From: DASQDT01 sp036380435
Lineage (GTDB): Bacteria; Acidobacteriota; Blastocatellia; Pyrinomonadales; Pyrinomonadaceae
Direction: 5' to 3'
Length of the DNA stretch: 15,557 nucleotides
NCBI GenBank assembly: GCA_036380435.1
Contig: DASVES010000361.1
Span: 1 to 15,557 of the forward strand
The position numbers and the translations under genes are program-made. Positions 6,370 to 14,303 of the stretch are shown piece after piece; position 1 is the first letter of the stretch, and the number at the start of each line of letters is the position of its first letter. The notes below the pieces were generated by a model, which saw only the letters and a list, made by a program, of their open reading frames with translations, did not search any database and was not told where the DNA came from.

Positions 6370-9264
6370 ATGACGCCCGAGCGTTGGGAGCAGATCAGCC
6401 GCGTGTTCAAGTCCGCACTGGAGCGGCGGGGCGTGGAGCGCGCGGAGTACCTGACGGCGGCCTGCGCCGGCGACACGGAGCTGCGGCGCGAGGTCGAAAT
6501 CCTTCTCGGCTCCTTCGACACGGAAGGCGCGCCCGTTTCTAATGACGGACACGCACCCGCCGGAGAGGAACCTCAGCTCAATGTCGCAGAGGGCGCGCCG
6601 CCCGGTCTGGAGGGGCGGGAGGTCGGCCGCTACATCATCCGTGAGCCGCTCGGAGCGGGCGGGATGGGCGTCGTCTACAGGGCCGAGGACAGGGTGCTGG
6701 GCCGCGCCGTCGCCATCAAGTTCATCGAGAAGGGCGGCGACCACGTGGGCAACGCCGCCCGTCGTTTCCTGCGCGAGGCCCGCGCCGCCTCGCAGCTCAA
6801 CCACCCCAACATCGTCGTCGTCCACGAGATCGCCGAGACGGACGAGCACTCCTACCTCGTCATGGAACTGGTGCGCGGCTCGTCGCTGCGCGAGCACATC
6901 CGCCGGCGCTCGCTCTCGCTGCCCGAGGCGCTCGACATCGCCGCGCAGACCGCTTCGGCTCTCGCCGACGCTCACGCCCACTCCCTCATCCACCGCGACA
7001 TCAAGCCCGAGAACATCCTCGTCGATCAACGCGGGACGGCGAAGCTCGCCGACTTCGGGCTGGCCCGCGCCTTCGAGGCGACGCGCCCGCTCTCCCAGGA
7101 GGGCGCGCCCACCCTCGCCGGCGTCGAGTCGCTTACCGGCGCGGGCGCCGTCGTCGGCACCCTTCCCTACATGTCGCCCGAGCAGCTTCGCAAGGAGCCG
7201 CTCGACGAGCGCACCGACGTGTTCAGCTTCGGCATCGTCCTTCACGAGATGGTCGCGGGCCGCCACCCCTTCGCCGCCGCCAGCTCCTTCGAGATCGCCG
7301 CGGGCATCCTCGGCAGGGGCCGGGTCGAGACCGCCGACCTTCCCGCCGGTTTGCCTGAAGCACTGCGCGTGCTGCTCGTGCGCCTGCTCGAAAAAGACCG
7401 CGTGAGGCGCGCGTCGTCCTTCGTCGAGATCGGGCGCGAGTTGAATCAGATCAAGAGACTCGTGGAAGGCTCGGCCTCCGGCGCCGAAGGAATGATGGCG
7501 ACGCAACGCTTCGGCGCCCCGGTCGAGGCGCAAAACCAGACGGGCCGCCCCACCGCGCCGGAAGTGACATCCCCCACGGGGCGTCGGACAACACCCGTCT
7601 CCATCGTCCACGATTCGTCGCACCACCCGGCCGGCGCCTCCGCGCAGTCGTTATGGACGGGCGCGCCGCGCACCGTCCTCGTGCTCCCCTTCGAGGCCGT
7701 CGGGACGCAGGAGGAGACGAGCTTCATCGGCGTCGGTCTGGCCTCCGTCATCATGACGGCGCTGGCGAAGGTCGGCGACATCTCGGTGCTGTCGAAGGCG
7801 GCCGGCGCTGGGCGCGCCATCGAGACGGGGCTGGGGGCGACGGAGCTGGCGCGGGAGCTGGGCGCGAACATCCTGCTCGAAGGCGAGGTGATGCGCGCCG
7901 GAAAGAATTTGAGAATCAACGCGCGTCTGAGCGACGTGGAGTCGGGCCGCGTCATCTGGAGCGACCAGTACCGCGGCGACGAGTCGGAGCTGTTCCAGAT
8001 TCAGGACGCCGTCTGCGAGTCGGTCGCCTCGGCCCTCAAGGTCAGCGTCTCGCGCGAGGCGCGCGTCGAGATGGCGCAACCGGCGACGAACAACATCGAC
8101 GCCTTCGAACTCTACTCGAAGGGCCGCGCCTTTCTCGAACGCCGCGACCAGAAGGGCAACGTCGATCTGGCCGCCGGCATGTTCTACGAGGCGCTACGCA
8201 TGGATCAGCAGTTCGCGCTGGCGCAGGCGGGTCTCGGCGAGTGCTTCTGGCTGAAGTATGAGGCGACGCGCGAACAGCTCTGGGTGGAGCGGGCCGTGGC
8301 GGCCAGCGACCGCGCGCTCGTCCTCGACCCAAGGCAAGCGCAGGTTCGCATCACGCTCGGCATCGTCTACCACGGCACGGGCCGCCTCGAGCGCGCCGTC
8401 GAGGAGCTTGAGCGCGCCCTCGAACTCCAGCCCTTAAGCGACGACGCGCACCGCTGGCTCGGGCAGTGCTTCATGCAGCTCGACCAGATGGAGCGCGCCC
8501 GCTCCCACTTCGAGCGGGCCGTCGAGCTTCGCCCCGGCTACTGGGACAACTACAACTGGCTCGGCAACTTCTACTACATCGCCGGCGACTACACGGCCGC
8601 CGCCGAGCAGTTCCGCCGCGTCATCATGTTCCAGCCCGACAGTCACCTCGGCTACAACAACCTCGGCGGCATCCACTGCGTCCTCGGCCGCTACGACGAC
8701 GCCGCCGCCATGCACCGCCGCGCCATCGAGATTCGCCCGGCCGCCACCACCTACTCGAACCTCGGCACAGACTACTTTCACCTCGGTCTCTACGAGAAGG
8801 CGCTCGCCGCCTACCGTAGCGCCGTCGAGCATGAACCCGGCAAAGACATCTACCGGCGCAACCTCGGCGACGCCTTCCTGCGGCTCGGCAGGGAAGAGGA
8901 GGCGCGCGCCGAATACGAGCGGGCGTGCGCGCTTCTGGCCGAAGGACTCGCGGTCAAGCCCAATAACGCGCGGCAGCTCGGGCGTCTCGCCGTCTGTCAG
9001 GCCAAGCTGGGGCGCGCGGCCGAGGCCCGCTTAAGCGCGGAGCGCGCGACCGCACTTGAGCCGCGCAACACACACCTCATGTACCAGTCGGCCGTCGTCC
9101 ACGCGCTCACGGGCGACGAGGCGGGGGCCGCCGATTGGCTCGGCCGCGCCCTGAAGCACGGCTACAGCCGGACGGAGGTCGAGTGTGACCCCGACCTCGA
9201 CGCGCTGCGCGAGAGCGCCGCCTACAAGTCTCTCCTCGGCCAGCCGCCGGCCGGCGTCTCCTGA
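6370..9264 (+). CDS. Soluble Ser/Thr protein kinase with TolB/FlgO-like and TPR regions
   Basis: A 964-residue Hanks-type kinase. The N-terminal helical segment MTPERWEQISRVFKSALERR is the usual leader of acidobacterial kinases. The kinase domain (about 87-365) has the glycine loop GAGGMGVVY (95-103), VAIK (K117), the alpha-C Glu in FLREA (E136), HRDIKPEN (catalytic D210), DFG (228-230) and MSPEQ (268-272), so it should be active. A Thr/Pro-rich linker leads to a domain starting VLVLPFEAVG (about 436-557), like the TolB N-terminal/FlgO fold. About eight TPR units follow to the C terminus, including YNNLGGIHCVLGRYDDAAAM and YSNLGTDYFHLGLYEKALAA. There is no transmembrane helix, unlike PknB-type receptors. 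The start was set at ATG 6370 (GAGG eight bases upstream) instead of GTG 6301. It is probably a signalling hub working through TPR partners; the substrate is unknown. Confidence 0.92.
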   Translation: MTPERWEQISRVFKSALERRGVERAEYLTAACAGDTELRREVEILLGSFDTEGAPVSNDGHAPAGEEPQLNVAEGAPPGLEGREVGRYIIREPLGAGGMGVVYRAEDRVLGRAVAIKFIEKGGDHVGNAARRFLREARAASQLNHPNIVVVHEIAETDEHSYLVMELVRGSSLREHIRRRSLSLPEALDIAAQTASALADAHAHSLIHRDIKPENILVDQRGTAKLADFGLARAFEATRPLSQEGAPTLAGVESLTGAGAVVGTLPYMSPEQLRKEPLDERTDVFSFGIVLHEMVAGRHPFAAASSFEIAAGILGRGRVETADLPAGLPEALRVLLVRLLEKDRVRRASSFVEIGRELNQIKRLVEGSASGAEGMMATQRFGAPVEAQNQTGRPTAPEVTSPTGRRTTPVSIVHDSSHHPAGASAQSLWTGAPRTVLVLPFEAVGTQEETSFIGVGLASVIMTALAKVGDISVLSKAAGAGRAIETGLGATELARELGANILLEGEVMRAGKNLRINARLSDVESGRVIWSDQYRGDESELFQIQDAVCESVASALKVSVSREARVEMAQPATNNIDAFELYSKGRAFLERRDQKGNVDLAAGMFYEALRMDQQFALAQAGLGECFWLKYEATREQLWVERAVAASDRALVLDPRQAQVRITLGIVYHGTGRLERAVEELERALELQPLSDDAHRWLGQCFMQLDQMERARSHFERAVELRPGYWDNYNWLGNFYYIAGDYTAAAEQFRRVIMFQPDSHLGYNNLGGIHCVLGRYDDAAAMHRRAIEIRPAATTYSNLGTDYFHLGLYEKALAAYRSAVEHEPGKDIYRRNLGDAFLRLGREEEARAEYERACALLAEGLAVKPNNARQLGRLAVCQAKLGRAAEARLSAERATALEPRNTHLMYQSAVVHALTGDEAGAADWLGRALKHGYSRTEVECDPDLDALRESAAYKSLLGQPPAGVS

Positions 9265-9344
9265 CGCGCCGCCGCGCGCGACGGCCCGCCCGCGAGTCCT
9301 GCAAGCAGTTTTCACACCACCTGTCTGATGTAATTCGCCACGCA

Positions 9345-9414
9345 TTTAGAGGCGGGCCGCGCTTGCCGGCCCGTGCATAAAGTGTCGGGACGGCGAGCGC
9401 GGCCCGCCTCTGAA
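9345..9414. terminator. Long hairpin between convergent genes
   Basis: GAGGCGGGCCGCGCTTGCCG (9349-9368) pairs with CGGCGAGCGCGGCCCGCCTC (9391-9410) with a single mismatch in 20. Flanking T/A pairs extend the stem to about 24. The loop is 22 bases. It sits between the kinase gene and the oppositely oriented lipoprotein gene. A bidirectional terminator is the simplest role; a mobile palindromic repeat is the alternative. Confidence 0.6.
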
Positions 9415-9442
9415 ATTCACTGGTAAGCTAAAACGAAACGCT

Positions 9443-9985
9443 CTAGGTGGCGATCTCCACTTCGGGGGAATTCATCACGGCCACCGGGTCGGGGGAGGTG
9501 TTACCGATGGCCTTGATGCCGTAGACATACTTACCATCGGCCACCCCGGTCTTGATCTTCTGCGTCGAGCTGTTTTTGTCGTTGCCGGCCTTGATGTCGC
9601 CGACCGTGAAGTTGCCGTCCATCGGATTCTCGGTCACAAAGGTGATGACGACTTCCTTAAGGTCTACCTCCGTGTTGTTGAAGACGTGGAAGCGGAGCTT
9701 CTGATTCTTCGACTTCAAGAGCTTGATGTCCTCGGGCGCAACGAAGATTTGCAGCTTGCCCGCAGCGTCCTCGCCGATGATGAGCGCGACGGTCTTGTCT
9801 TCTTTGGTGTGGAGGGCGGGGGCGATGGTGTTGTTGGCGTTGGAGTTGACGTTCGCGTTTTCCTGCCTGATGCCGACGTTGGTGCTGGTGTTGACGTTGG
9901 CGTTGGGAGTGTCCTTCTTCGGCTCGCAGCCCGTGGCGCAAGCCAGGGCGAGCAGCAAAAGCAGCGGGAGTGTTCGCTTCATCAT
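9443..9985 (-). CDS. Asn-rich lipoprotein of unknown function
   Basis: A 180-residue protein with a lipoprotein signal: MMKRTLPLLLLLALACATGC. The lipidated residue is Cys20. The -3 position is Ala, so the lipobox is slightly loose. After the Cys comes a low-complexity linker rich in Asn and Val (NANVNTSTNV, NANVNSNANN). Next is a beta-rich domain (about 55-180) with LQIFVAPEDIKLL, LRFHVFNNTEVDLKEVVITF and YVYGIKAIGNTSPDPVAVM, resembling an Ig-like or cupredoxin-like sandwich. No catalytic or metal-binding motif is seen. The ATG at 9985 was chosen because it starts the signal peptide directly and has GGAG ten bases upstream; the longer frame to 10207 lacks any signal. It is likely anchored in a cell-envelope membrane. 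Confidence 0.85.
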   Translation of the reverse strand: MMKRTLPLLLLLALACATGCEPKKDTPNANVNTSTNVGIRQENANVNSNANNTIAPALHTKEDKTVALIIGEDAAGKLQIFVAPEDIKLLKSKNQKLRFHVFNNTEVDLKEVVITFVTENPMDGNFTVGDIKAGNDKNSSTQKIKTGVADGKYVYGIKAIGNTSPDPVAVMNSPEVEIAT

Positions 9986-10638
9986 TGAGGGGTTTCTCCT
10001 GTCTGAGAGGGCTTCGGGAAAGTGGCCGGTCGCGCGCCGTGTCGCGCCGCACGGCCGGGGCCGCAGAGAGATAGGACTGTCGAGCGCCGAGTCGTGGAAG
10101 GGCGCGGCCGGGAAGGCGCGGCCGCACTGGCCGGATCGGTCAAACGTCCGAGCGTCGTCACACCCTTGAGTCCGAGAAAGCGTGCGGATTGTACGGCGAA
10201 TTCTCACAAACTGTCCACAGAAATCTTGGACGAGCGCGGCTCCGTTTCATCGCCGCGCGGCCACGCGGGCCGCTCATCCGTGGGCGGCCTTCTCGACGTG
10301 TAATCGACGGCTGAAATTAATGTCTCGCGGGGCGAATTGACAGTTGAACTGTTCACGACGACGGAGGCTGTCGCGGCCCACGGCTTGCAACCGGGGCCGC
10401 TAATAGTGCATCATATTGCACGGTTAGTCCTTCTCTCTTGCATCAACGGTGATGCGCCACGAGCTTGTTTTGTCTGCTGCGGCGTTGGGATGGTTCGAGA
10501 GTTGGTTGATTTCAATTTTAGAAGCCGCTCCTCAAGAGCATCCGAACGCGAGCCTTCGCTGCCCACCGTTACATCGAAGCCACTTAAATTCGCAGCTTCT
10601 CTCAGACACTCCTGCGCTAAAGGAGAAGGTACACGTAT
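9986..10638. other. Long non-coding gap: divergent promoters and leader of the RRM gene
   Basis: No convincing gene is seen in these 653 bases. The first 200 are GC-rich and the last 300 AT-richer. Structured sites nearest the RRM gene are ACAGTT-g-AACTGT (10340-10352), GTGCA-tcatat-TGCAC (about 10407-10422) and GCATCA-acgg-TGATGC (10440-10455). The last is a stable small hairpin. A long structured leader would fit cold-shock-style control of an RNA-binding protein, but no CspA-type cold box was recognised and no full promoter could be assigned. Confidence 0.4.
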
Positions 10639-11061
10639 ATGTCAATGAAACTCTATGTCGGGAACCTGTCGTTCCAGACTTCCAGCGAAGACTTGCAGCA
10701 GTTGTTCGGGCAGGCCGGGACTGTGGAATCGGCCTCGGTGGTGGAAGACCGTGAGACGGGCCGCTCGCGCGGCTTCGGCTTCGTCGAGATGGCGACGGCC
10801 GAGGAGGGGCAGGCGGCGATCACGCAGTTTAACGGCAAGGAAGTCAACGGGCGGGCGCTGACGGTCAACGAGGCGCGGCCGCGAGAGGATCGTGGAGGAC
10901 GCGGGGGCGGCGGCGGCGGCGGCGGTCGTGGCGGCTTCGGCGGCGGCGGCGGCGGCGGTCGTGGGGGCTACGGCGGAGGCGGCGGCGGTGGACGCGGCGG
11001 CTACGGCGGTGGTTCCGGCGGCTCGGGCGGCGGCGGCGGCAACCGCGAGCCTCGCTGGTAA
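10639..11061 (+). CDS. Glycine-rich RRM RNA-binding protein
   Basis: A 140-residue protein. An N-terminal RNA-recognition motif (about residues 3-82) has RNP2 LYVGNL (5-10) and RNP1 RSRGFGFVEM. The C-terminal tail of about 55 residues is nearly all Gly with Arg, Tyr and Phe (RGG, RGGY and RGGF units). The layout is that of cyanobacterial Rbp and plant GRP proteins, which bind single-stranded RNA and often respond to cold. It likely acts as an RNA chaperone in the cytoplasm. AGGAGAAGGT (10621-10630) is the ribosome site. The start may be the first ATG or the one two codons on. It lies upstream of a DEAD-box helicase gene on the same strand, but two hairpins separate them. Confidence 0.93.
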   Translation: MSMKLYVGNLSFQTSSEDLQQLFGQAGTVESASVVEDRETGRSRGFGFVEMATAEEGQAAITQFNGKEVNGRALTVNEARPREDRGGRGGGGGGGGRGGFGGGGGGGRGGYGGGGGGGRGGYGGGSGGSGGGGGNREPRW

Positions 11062-11068
11062 GCACACG

Positions 11069-11086
11069 GTCGGCCCGAGGGCCGAC
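11069..11086 (+). terminator. Hairpin 1 after the RRM gene
   Basis: GTCGGCC-cgag-GGCCGAC, a 7-bp perfect stem starting eight bases after the stop. No T tract follows. Confidence 0.4.
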
Positions 11087-11099
11087 TCAATTCAAGCGA

Positions 11100-11136
11100 A
11101 GCGCCCCCGGCGATGTCGAATCCCGCCGGGGGCGCT
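11100..11136 (+). terminator. Hairpin 2 between the RRM and helicase genes
   Basis: AGCGCCCCCGGC pairs perfectly with GCCGGGGGCGCT over 12 bp, with a 13-base loop. It is very stable but lacks a T tract. It may terminate or attenuate transcription between the RRM protein and the helicase, or protect the upstream mRNA end. Confidence 0.5.
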
Positions 11137-11202
11137 CACAAACTTTCAGGTAAGAGAAGGCGCTCGCGCGTTCAAGCGTTACAGTAGCGCCGAAGGAAAT
11201 TC

Positions 11203-12432
<1,230 letters not shown>

Positions 12433-12437
12433 CGCGC

Positions 12438-12460
12438 GGCGCGTGAACTTCTCACGCGCC
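12438..12460 (+). terminator. Hairpin after the helicase gene
   Basis: GGCGCGTGA-acttc-TCACGCGCC, a perfect 9-bp stem starting five bases after the stop. The following bases are C-rich rather than T-rich. Confidence 0.5.
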
Positions 12461-12512
12461 CCCTCGCTCGTCAAAGCCGCCCGCTGCGGCCGTCATCGTT
12501 TGTGAATGGTGC

Positions 12513-12543
12513 TTCGGCGTCCGCTCGGCGAGTGGGCGCCGAA
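12513..12543 (+). promoter_or_regulatory. Stem-loop just upstream of the zinc-ribbon gene
   Basis: TTCGGCG (12513-12519) pairs with CGCCGAA (12537-12543). An inner CCGCTC/GAGTGG stem has one wobble and a three-base loop. It ends eight bases before the AGGA of the ribosome site, so it may form the 5' end of that mRNA or a regulatory leader. Confidence 0.35.
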
Positions 12544-12564
12544 AACAGAAAGGAAGAGTGAGTG

Positions 12565-12927
12565 ATGGGGAGTGAAATGTTCGCGGTCGGCCAGCGGGTG
12601 GACAAGCTGTGCGCGGTGTGCGGGGTCGAGCGCGGTCACGTCGTGGCGTCCGTCACCAAGCGTGGGCAGATTTCGCGCGTGAGTTGTCCGACCTGCGGCA
12701 CGCGGAGTTCGTTCAAGAGCGGCTCCCGAACGTCGGGCGCGCGCGACGGGGCACAGTCCGGCGCACCCTACGACCCGACGCGCACCTACCGCACGGGCCA
12801 GAGCATGATGCACCCCGCCTTCGGCTTCGGCGAAGTGACCGCGGTCATCGAGCCGCAGAAGATCGACGTGCTCTTCACCGACCGCCTGCGCCGTCTGATT
12901 CACAGCCGCACGCCTGCCGCAACCTGA
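12565..12927 (+). CDS. Zinc-ribbon protein with UvrD/PcrA-tail-like (Tudor-like) C terminus
   Basis: A 120-residue cytoplasmic protein. Cys16-x2-Cys19 and Cys41-x2-Cys44 form a probable zinc ribbon (LCAVCG and SCPTCG). After a Ser/Gly linker comes YDPTRTYRTGQSMMHPAFGF and GEVTAVIEPQKIDVLFTDRLRRLIH (about 69-113). The pattern of HPxFGxG, V-x-V, KIDVLF and R-x-LIH is like the C-terminal Tudor-like domain of UvrD/PcrA helicases, which contacts RNA polymerase. Similar small proteins are widespread and uncharacterised; a transcription or nucleic-acid role is inference. The ATG at 12565 was preferred to the adjoining GTG at 12562; AGGAAGAG lies upstream. Confidence 0.8.
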   Translation: MGSEMFAVGQRVDKLCAVCGVERGHVVASVTKRGQISRVSCPTCGTRSSFKSGSRTSGARDGAQSGAPYDPTRTYRTGQSMMHPAFGFGEVTAVIEPQKIDVLFTDRLRRLIHSRTPAAT

Positions 12928-13210
12928 AGTGAAGCGTCGTACACTCGCGACCCCGGCCGGCGTCCTCAATCGACGGTCAATGTGAATAGGGCTTAAGTAA
13001 TAAAGTTCAGGTAAGATAAGCGGGCGACGCGGGCGCGGACGCGGCGGCTAGTTGATACAACCTGGAGGGCACTCCCGCATCTAAATTCTCGATTGACGAT
13101 GAGGTCCCTTCAGTGGCACGATAGTCATTCGACGGACTTCGCCCCACCCCCACAAGCGAACGACACCCCTTGAAGCTGGAAGCTGGTTCTCGGACTCTGG
13201 AGGAAGATTG
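12928..13210 (+). other. Leader region of the phosphatase gene, no gene seen
   Basis: These 283 bases hold no convincing ORF. TTCAGGTAAGATAAG (near 13006-13020) nearly repeats TTCAGGTAAGAGAAG near 11145-11159, upstream of the helicase gene. A direct GAAGCTGGAAGCTGG repeat lies close to the phosphatase start. No riboswitch class was recognised. Confidence 0.3.
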
Positions 13211-13864
13211 ATGACTCTGACCCGTAATCGTTCCCTCAATGTCGTCGGTTCCCTGTTAACGCTTCTACTACTCTCGGTCGCCTCCTTCGCGCAGGAAGCC
13301 GCGCCGCCGCAACAGCAGGCGCTGACGAAAGAGTCGTTCCCCCAGGTCAGGATCAAGAACTTCGGCCAGATGGACGCGCGGTTCTACCGCGGCGCGCAGC
13401 CGAAGGAAGACCAGTACGAGACGCTCAAGGCGCTCGGCATCACGACCGTCATCGACCTTCAGGCGGAGCCGAAGGAGTATGAGCGGCGGATCGTCGAATC
13501 GCTCGGGATGCGCTATGTGAACATCCCGATGGTCGAGAAGAAGTACCCGAAGCCCGAGGACGTGGCGGCCTTCCTGAAACTCGCCGACGACCCCGCGACC
13601 GGCAAGTTCTACTTGCACTGTGCCGGCGGCCGGCACCGGACGGGTGTGATGGGCGCCGTCTACCGCTTCAACAAATATGGCTGGGACTACGAACACGTCT
13701 ACCGCGAGATGAAGGACTTCGACTTCTACACCGCGTGGGGCCACGGCGCCTTCAAGGACTTCGTCCAGGACTACTGGCAGCAAGTTCAGACCGCGAAGTT
13801 GAGCGCGCCGGCCGTCCAGCCCGCGCCCGCCGAGGCGGTGTTCGTCGGCGGCAATAAGAAGTAA
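13211..13864 (+). CDS. Secreted dual-specificity (CX5R) protein phosphatase-like enzyme
   Basis: A 217-residue protein with a cleavable signal peptide: a hydrophobic core at about 10-25, with probable cleavage after SFA before QEA at residue 27. The mature part begins the phosphatase fold with FYRGAQP (58-64), then ITTVIDLQAEPKEYE and the signature HCAGGRHRTG. There Cys137 and Arg143 form the CX5R P-loop for phosphocysteine chemistry. This layout resembles Siw14/atypical dual-specificity phosphatases acting on phosphotyrosine or inositol phosphates. Export suggests an extracytoplasmic substrate, which is unknown. The ATG at 13211 has GGAGGAA six bases upstream; the in-frame TTG one codon earlier is less likely. 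An intrinsic terminator follows, so the gene is probably transcribed alone. Confidence 0.9.
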   Translation: MTLTRNRSLNVVGSLLTLLLLSVASFAQEAAPPQQQALTKESFPQVRIKNFGQMDARFYRGAQPKEDQYETLKALGITTVIDLQAEPKEYERRIVESLGMRYVNIPMVEKKYPKPEDVAAFLKLADDPATGKFYLHCAGGRHRTGVMGAVYRFNKYGWDYEHVYREMKDFDFYTAWGHGAFKDFVQDYWQQVQTAKLSAPAVQPAPAEAVFVGGNKK

Positions 13865-13889
13865 AAGTTAAGCACTCCTGAGAACGAAG

Positions 13890-13924
13890 AGGGGCGCTTT
13901 CCTGATAGGGGAAGCGCCCCTTTC
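13890..13924 (+). terminator. Rho-independent terminator of the phosphatase gene
   Basis: AGGGGCGCTT (13890-13899) pairs perfectly with AAGCGCCCCT (13912-13921), with a possible inner TCC/GGG extension. A short T-run and AT-rich sequence follow, and it begins 26 bases after the stop. Confidence 0.8.
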
Positions 13925-14062
13925 AATTCACCAACCACCCTGCCCGACGATTACGACTCCTGTTTGGACGACTCGCACGCCTGAGAATATTGTTGGGCGG
14001 AGCCGCGCCCTACGAATTTTTGTGTGATCCCTTTCGCCTGACTTCTCCGCGTTAGTAAATGA

Positions 14063-14089
14063 CGGGGCGCAGATGGTTCTTACGCCCCG
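14063..14089 (+). promoter_or_regulatory. Stem-loop in the leader of the mini-pilin ORF
   Basis: CGGGGCG (14063-14069) pairs with CGCCCCG (14083-14089) around a 13-base loop, ending nine bases before the purine-rich ribosome-site region. It could be the 5' end of the transcript or an attenuator. Confidence 0.35.
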
Positions 14090-14122
14090 CACTAAACAGG
14101 AGGAGAGGAAAAGGAGCACACC

Positions 14123-14224
14123 ATGAAGAAGATTAAACAGGCCGGTTTCACATGTATCGAACTCGCCGTCGCCGCGTCGATCCTCGGGGGAATGCTGCTG
14201 GCCCTACTGCCGGCGGTGCAGTAA
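14123..14224 (+). CDS. 33-residue type IV prepilin-like peptide (signal and helix only)
   Basis: A small ORF, MKKIKQAGFTCIELAVAASI then LGGMLLALLPAVQ. It has the complete class III prepilin signature: a basic leader ending in Gly8, then FTCIE with Glu at +5 of the mature form, and a hydrophobic helix. PilD-type peptidase would cut between Gly8 and Phe9, leaving a 25-residue mature peptide that is only the pilin N-terminal helix. The globular pilin domain is missing; a TAA and then an in-frame TAG follow at once. The ribosome site is strong (AAGGAG six bases upstream, GGAGGAG further up), and a 19-bp terminator starts 20 bases after the stop, so the unit looks intact as a gene. It is either a true micro-pilin/regulatory peptide or the remnant of a deleted pilin gene. 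Confidence 0.65.
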   Translation: MKKIKQAGFTCIELAVAASILGGMLLALLPAVQ

Positions 14225-14244
14225 TAGTCGTCACCAACAACAAC

Positions 14245-14289
14245 AAGAGGGCGGCCGAGTCACCGGGAAGTGACTCGGCCGCCCTCTTT
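14245..14289. terminator. Bidirectional terminator
   Basis: A perfect 19-bp stem (14245-14263 with 14270-14288) with loop CGGGAA. On the plus strand it is followed by TTC. On the minus strand it is followed by the T-rich GTTGTTGTTGG. It lies between the mini-pilin ORF and the convergent peptidase gene and suits both. Confidence 0.8.
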
Positions 14290-14303
14290 CATCTCAAGCG
14301 TTT

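Noticed and set aside
6154..7626. Large minus-strand ORF opposite the kinase
   Set aside because: It lacks recognisable domains and mirrors the GC-rich codon pattern of the kinase on the other strand.
10205..10220. DnaA-box-like CTGTCCACA suggesting a replication origin
   Set aside because: It is a single imperfect box with no cluster, AT-rich unwinding region or dnaA/dnaN nearby.
10337..10365. TTGACA as a promoter -35 for the RRM gene
   Set aside because: No acceptable -10 hexamer lies 15-19 bases downstream; the bases there are GACGGA.
10892..11040. GGC/GGT-rich tract as a nucleotide repeat or unstable microsatellite
   Set aside because: It is the in-frame Gly/Arg/Tyr coding of the RRM protein's tail.
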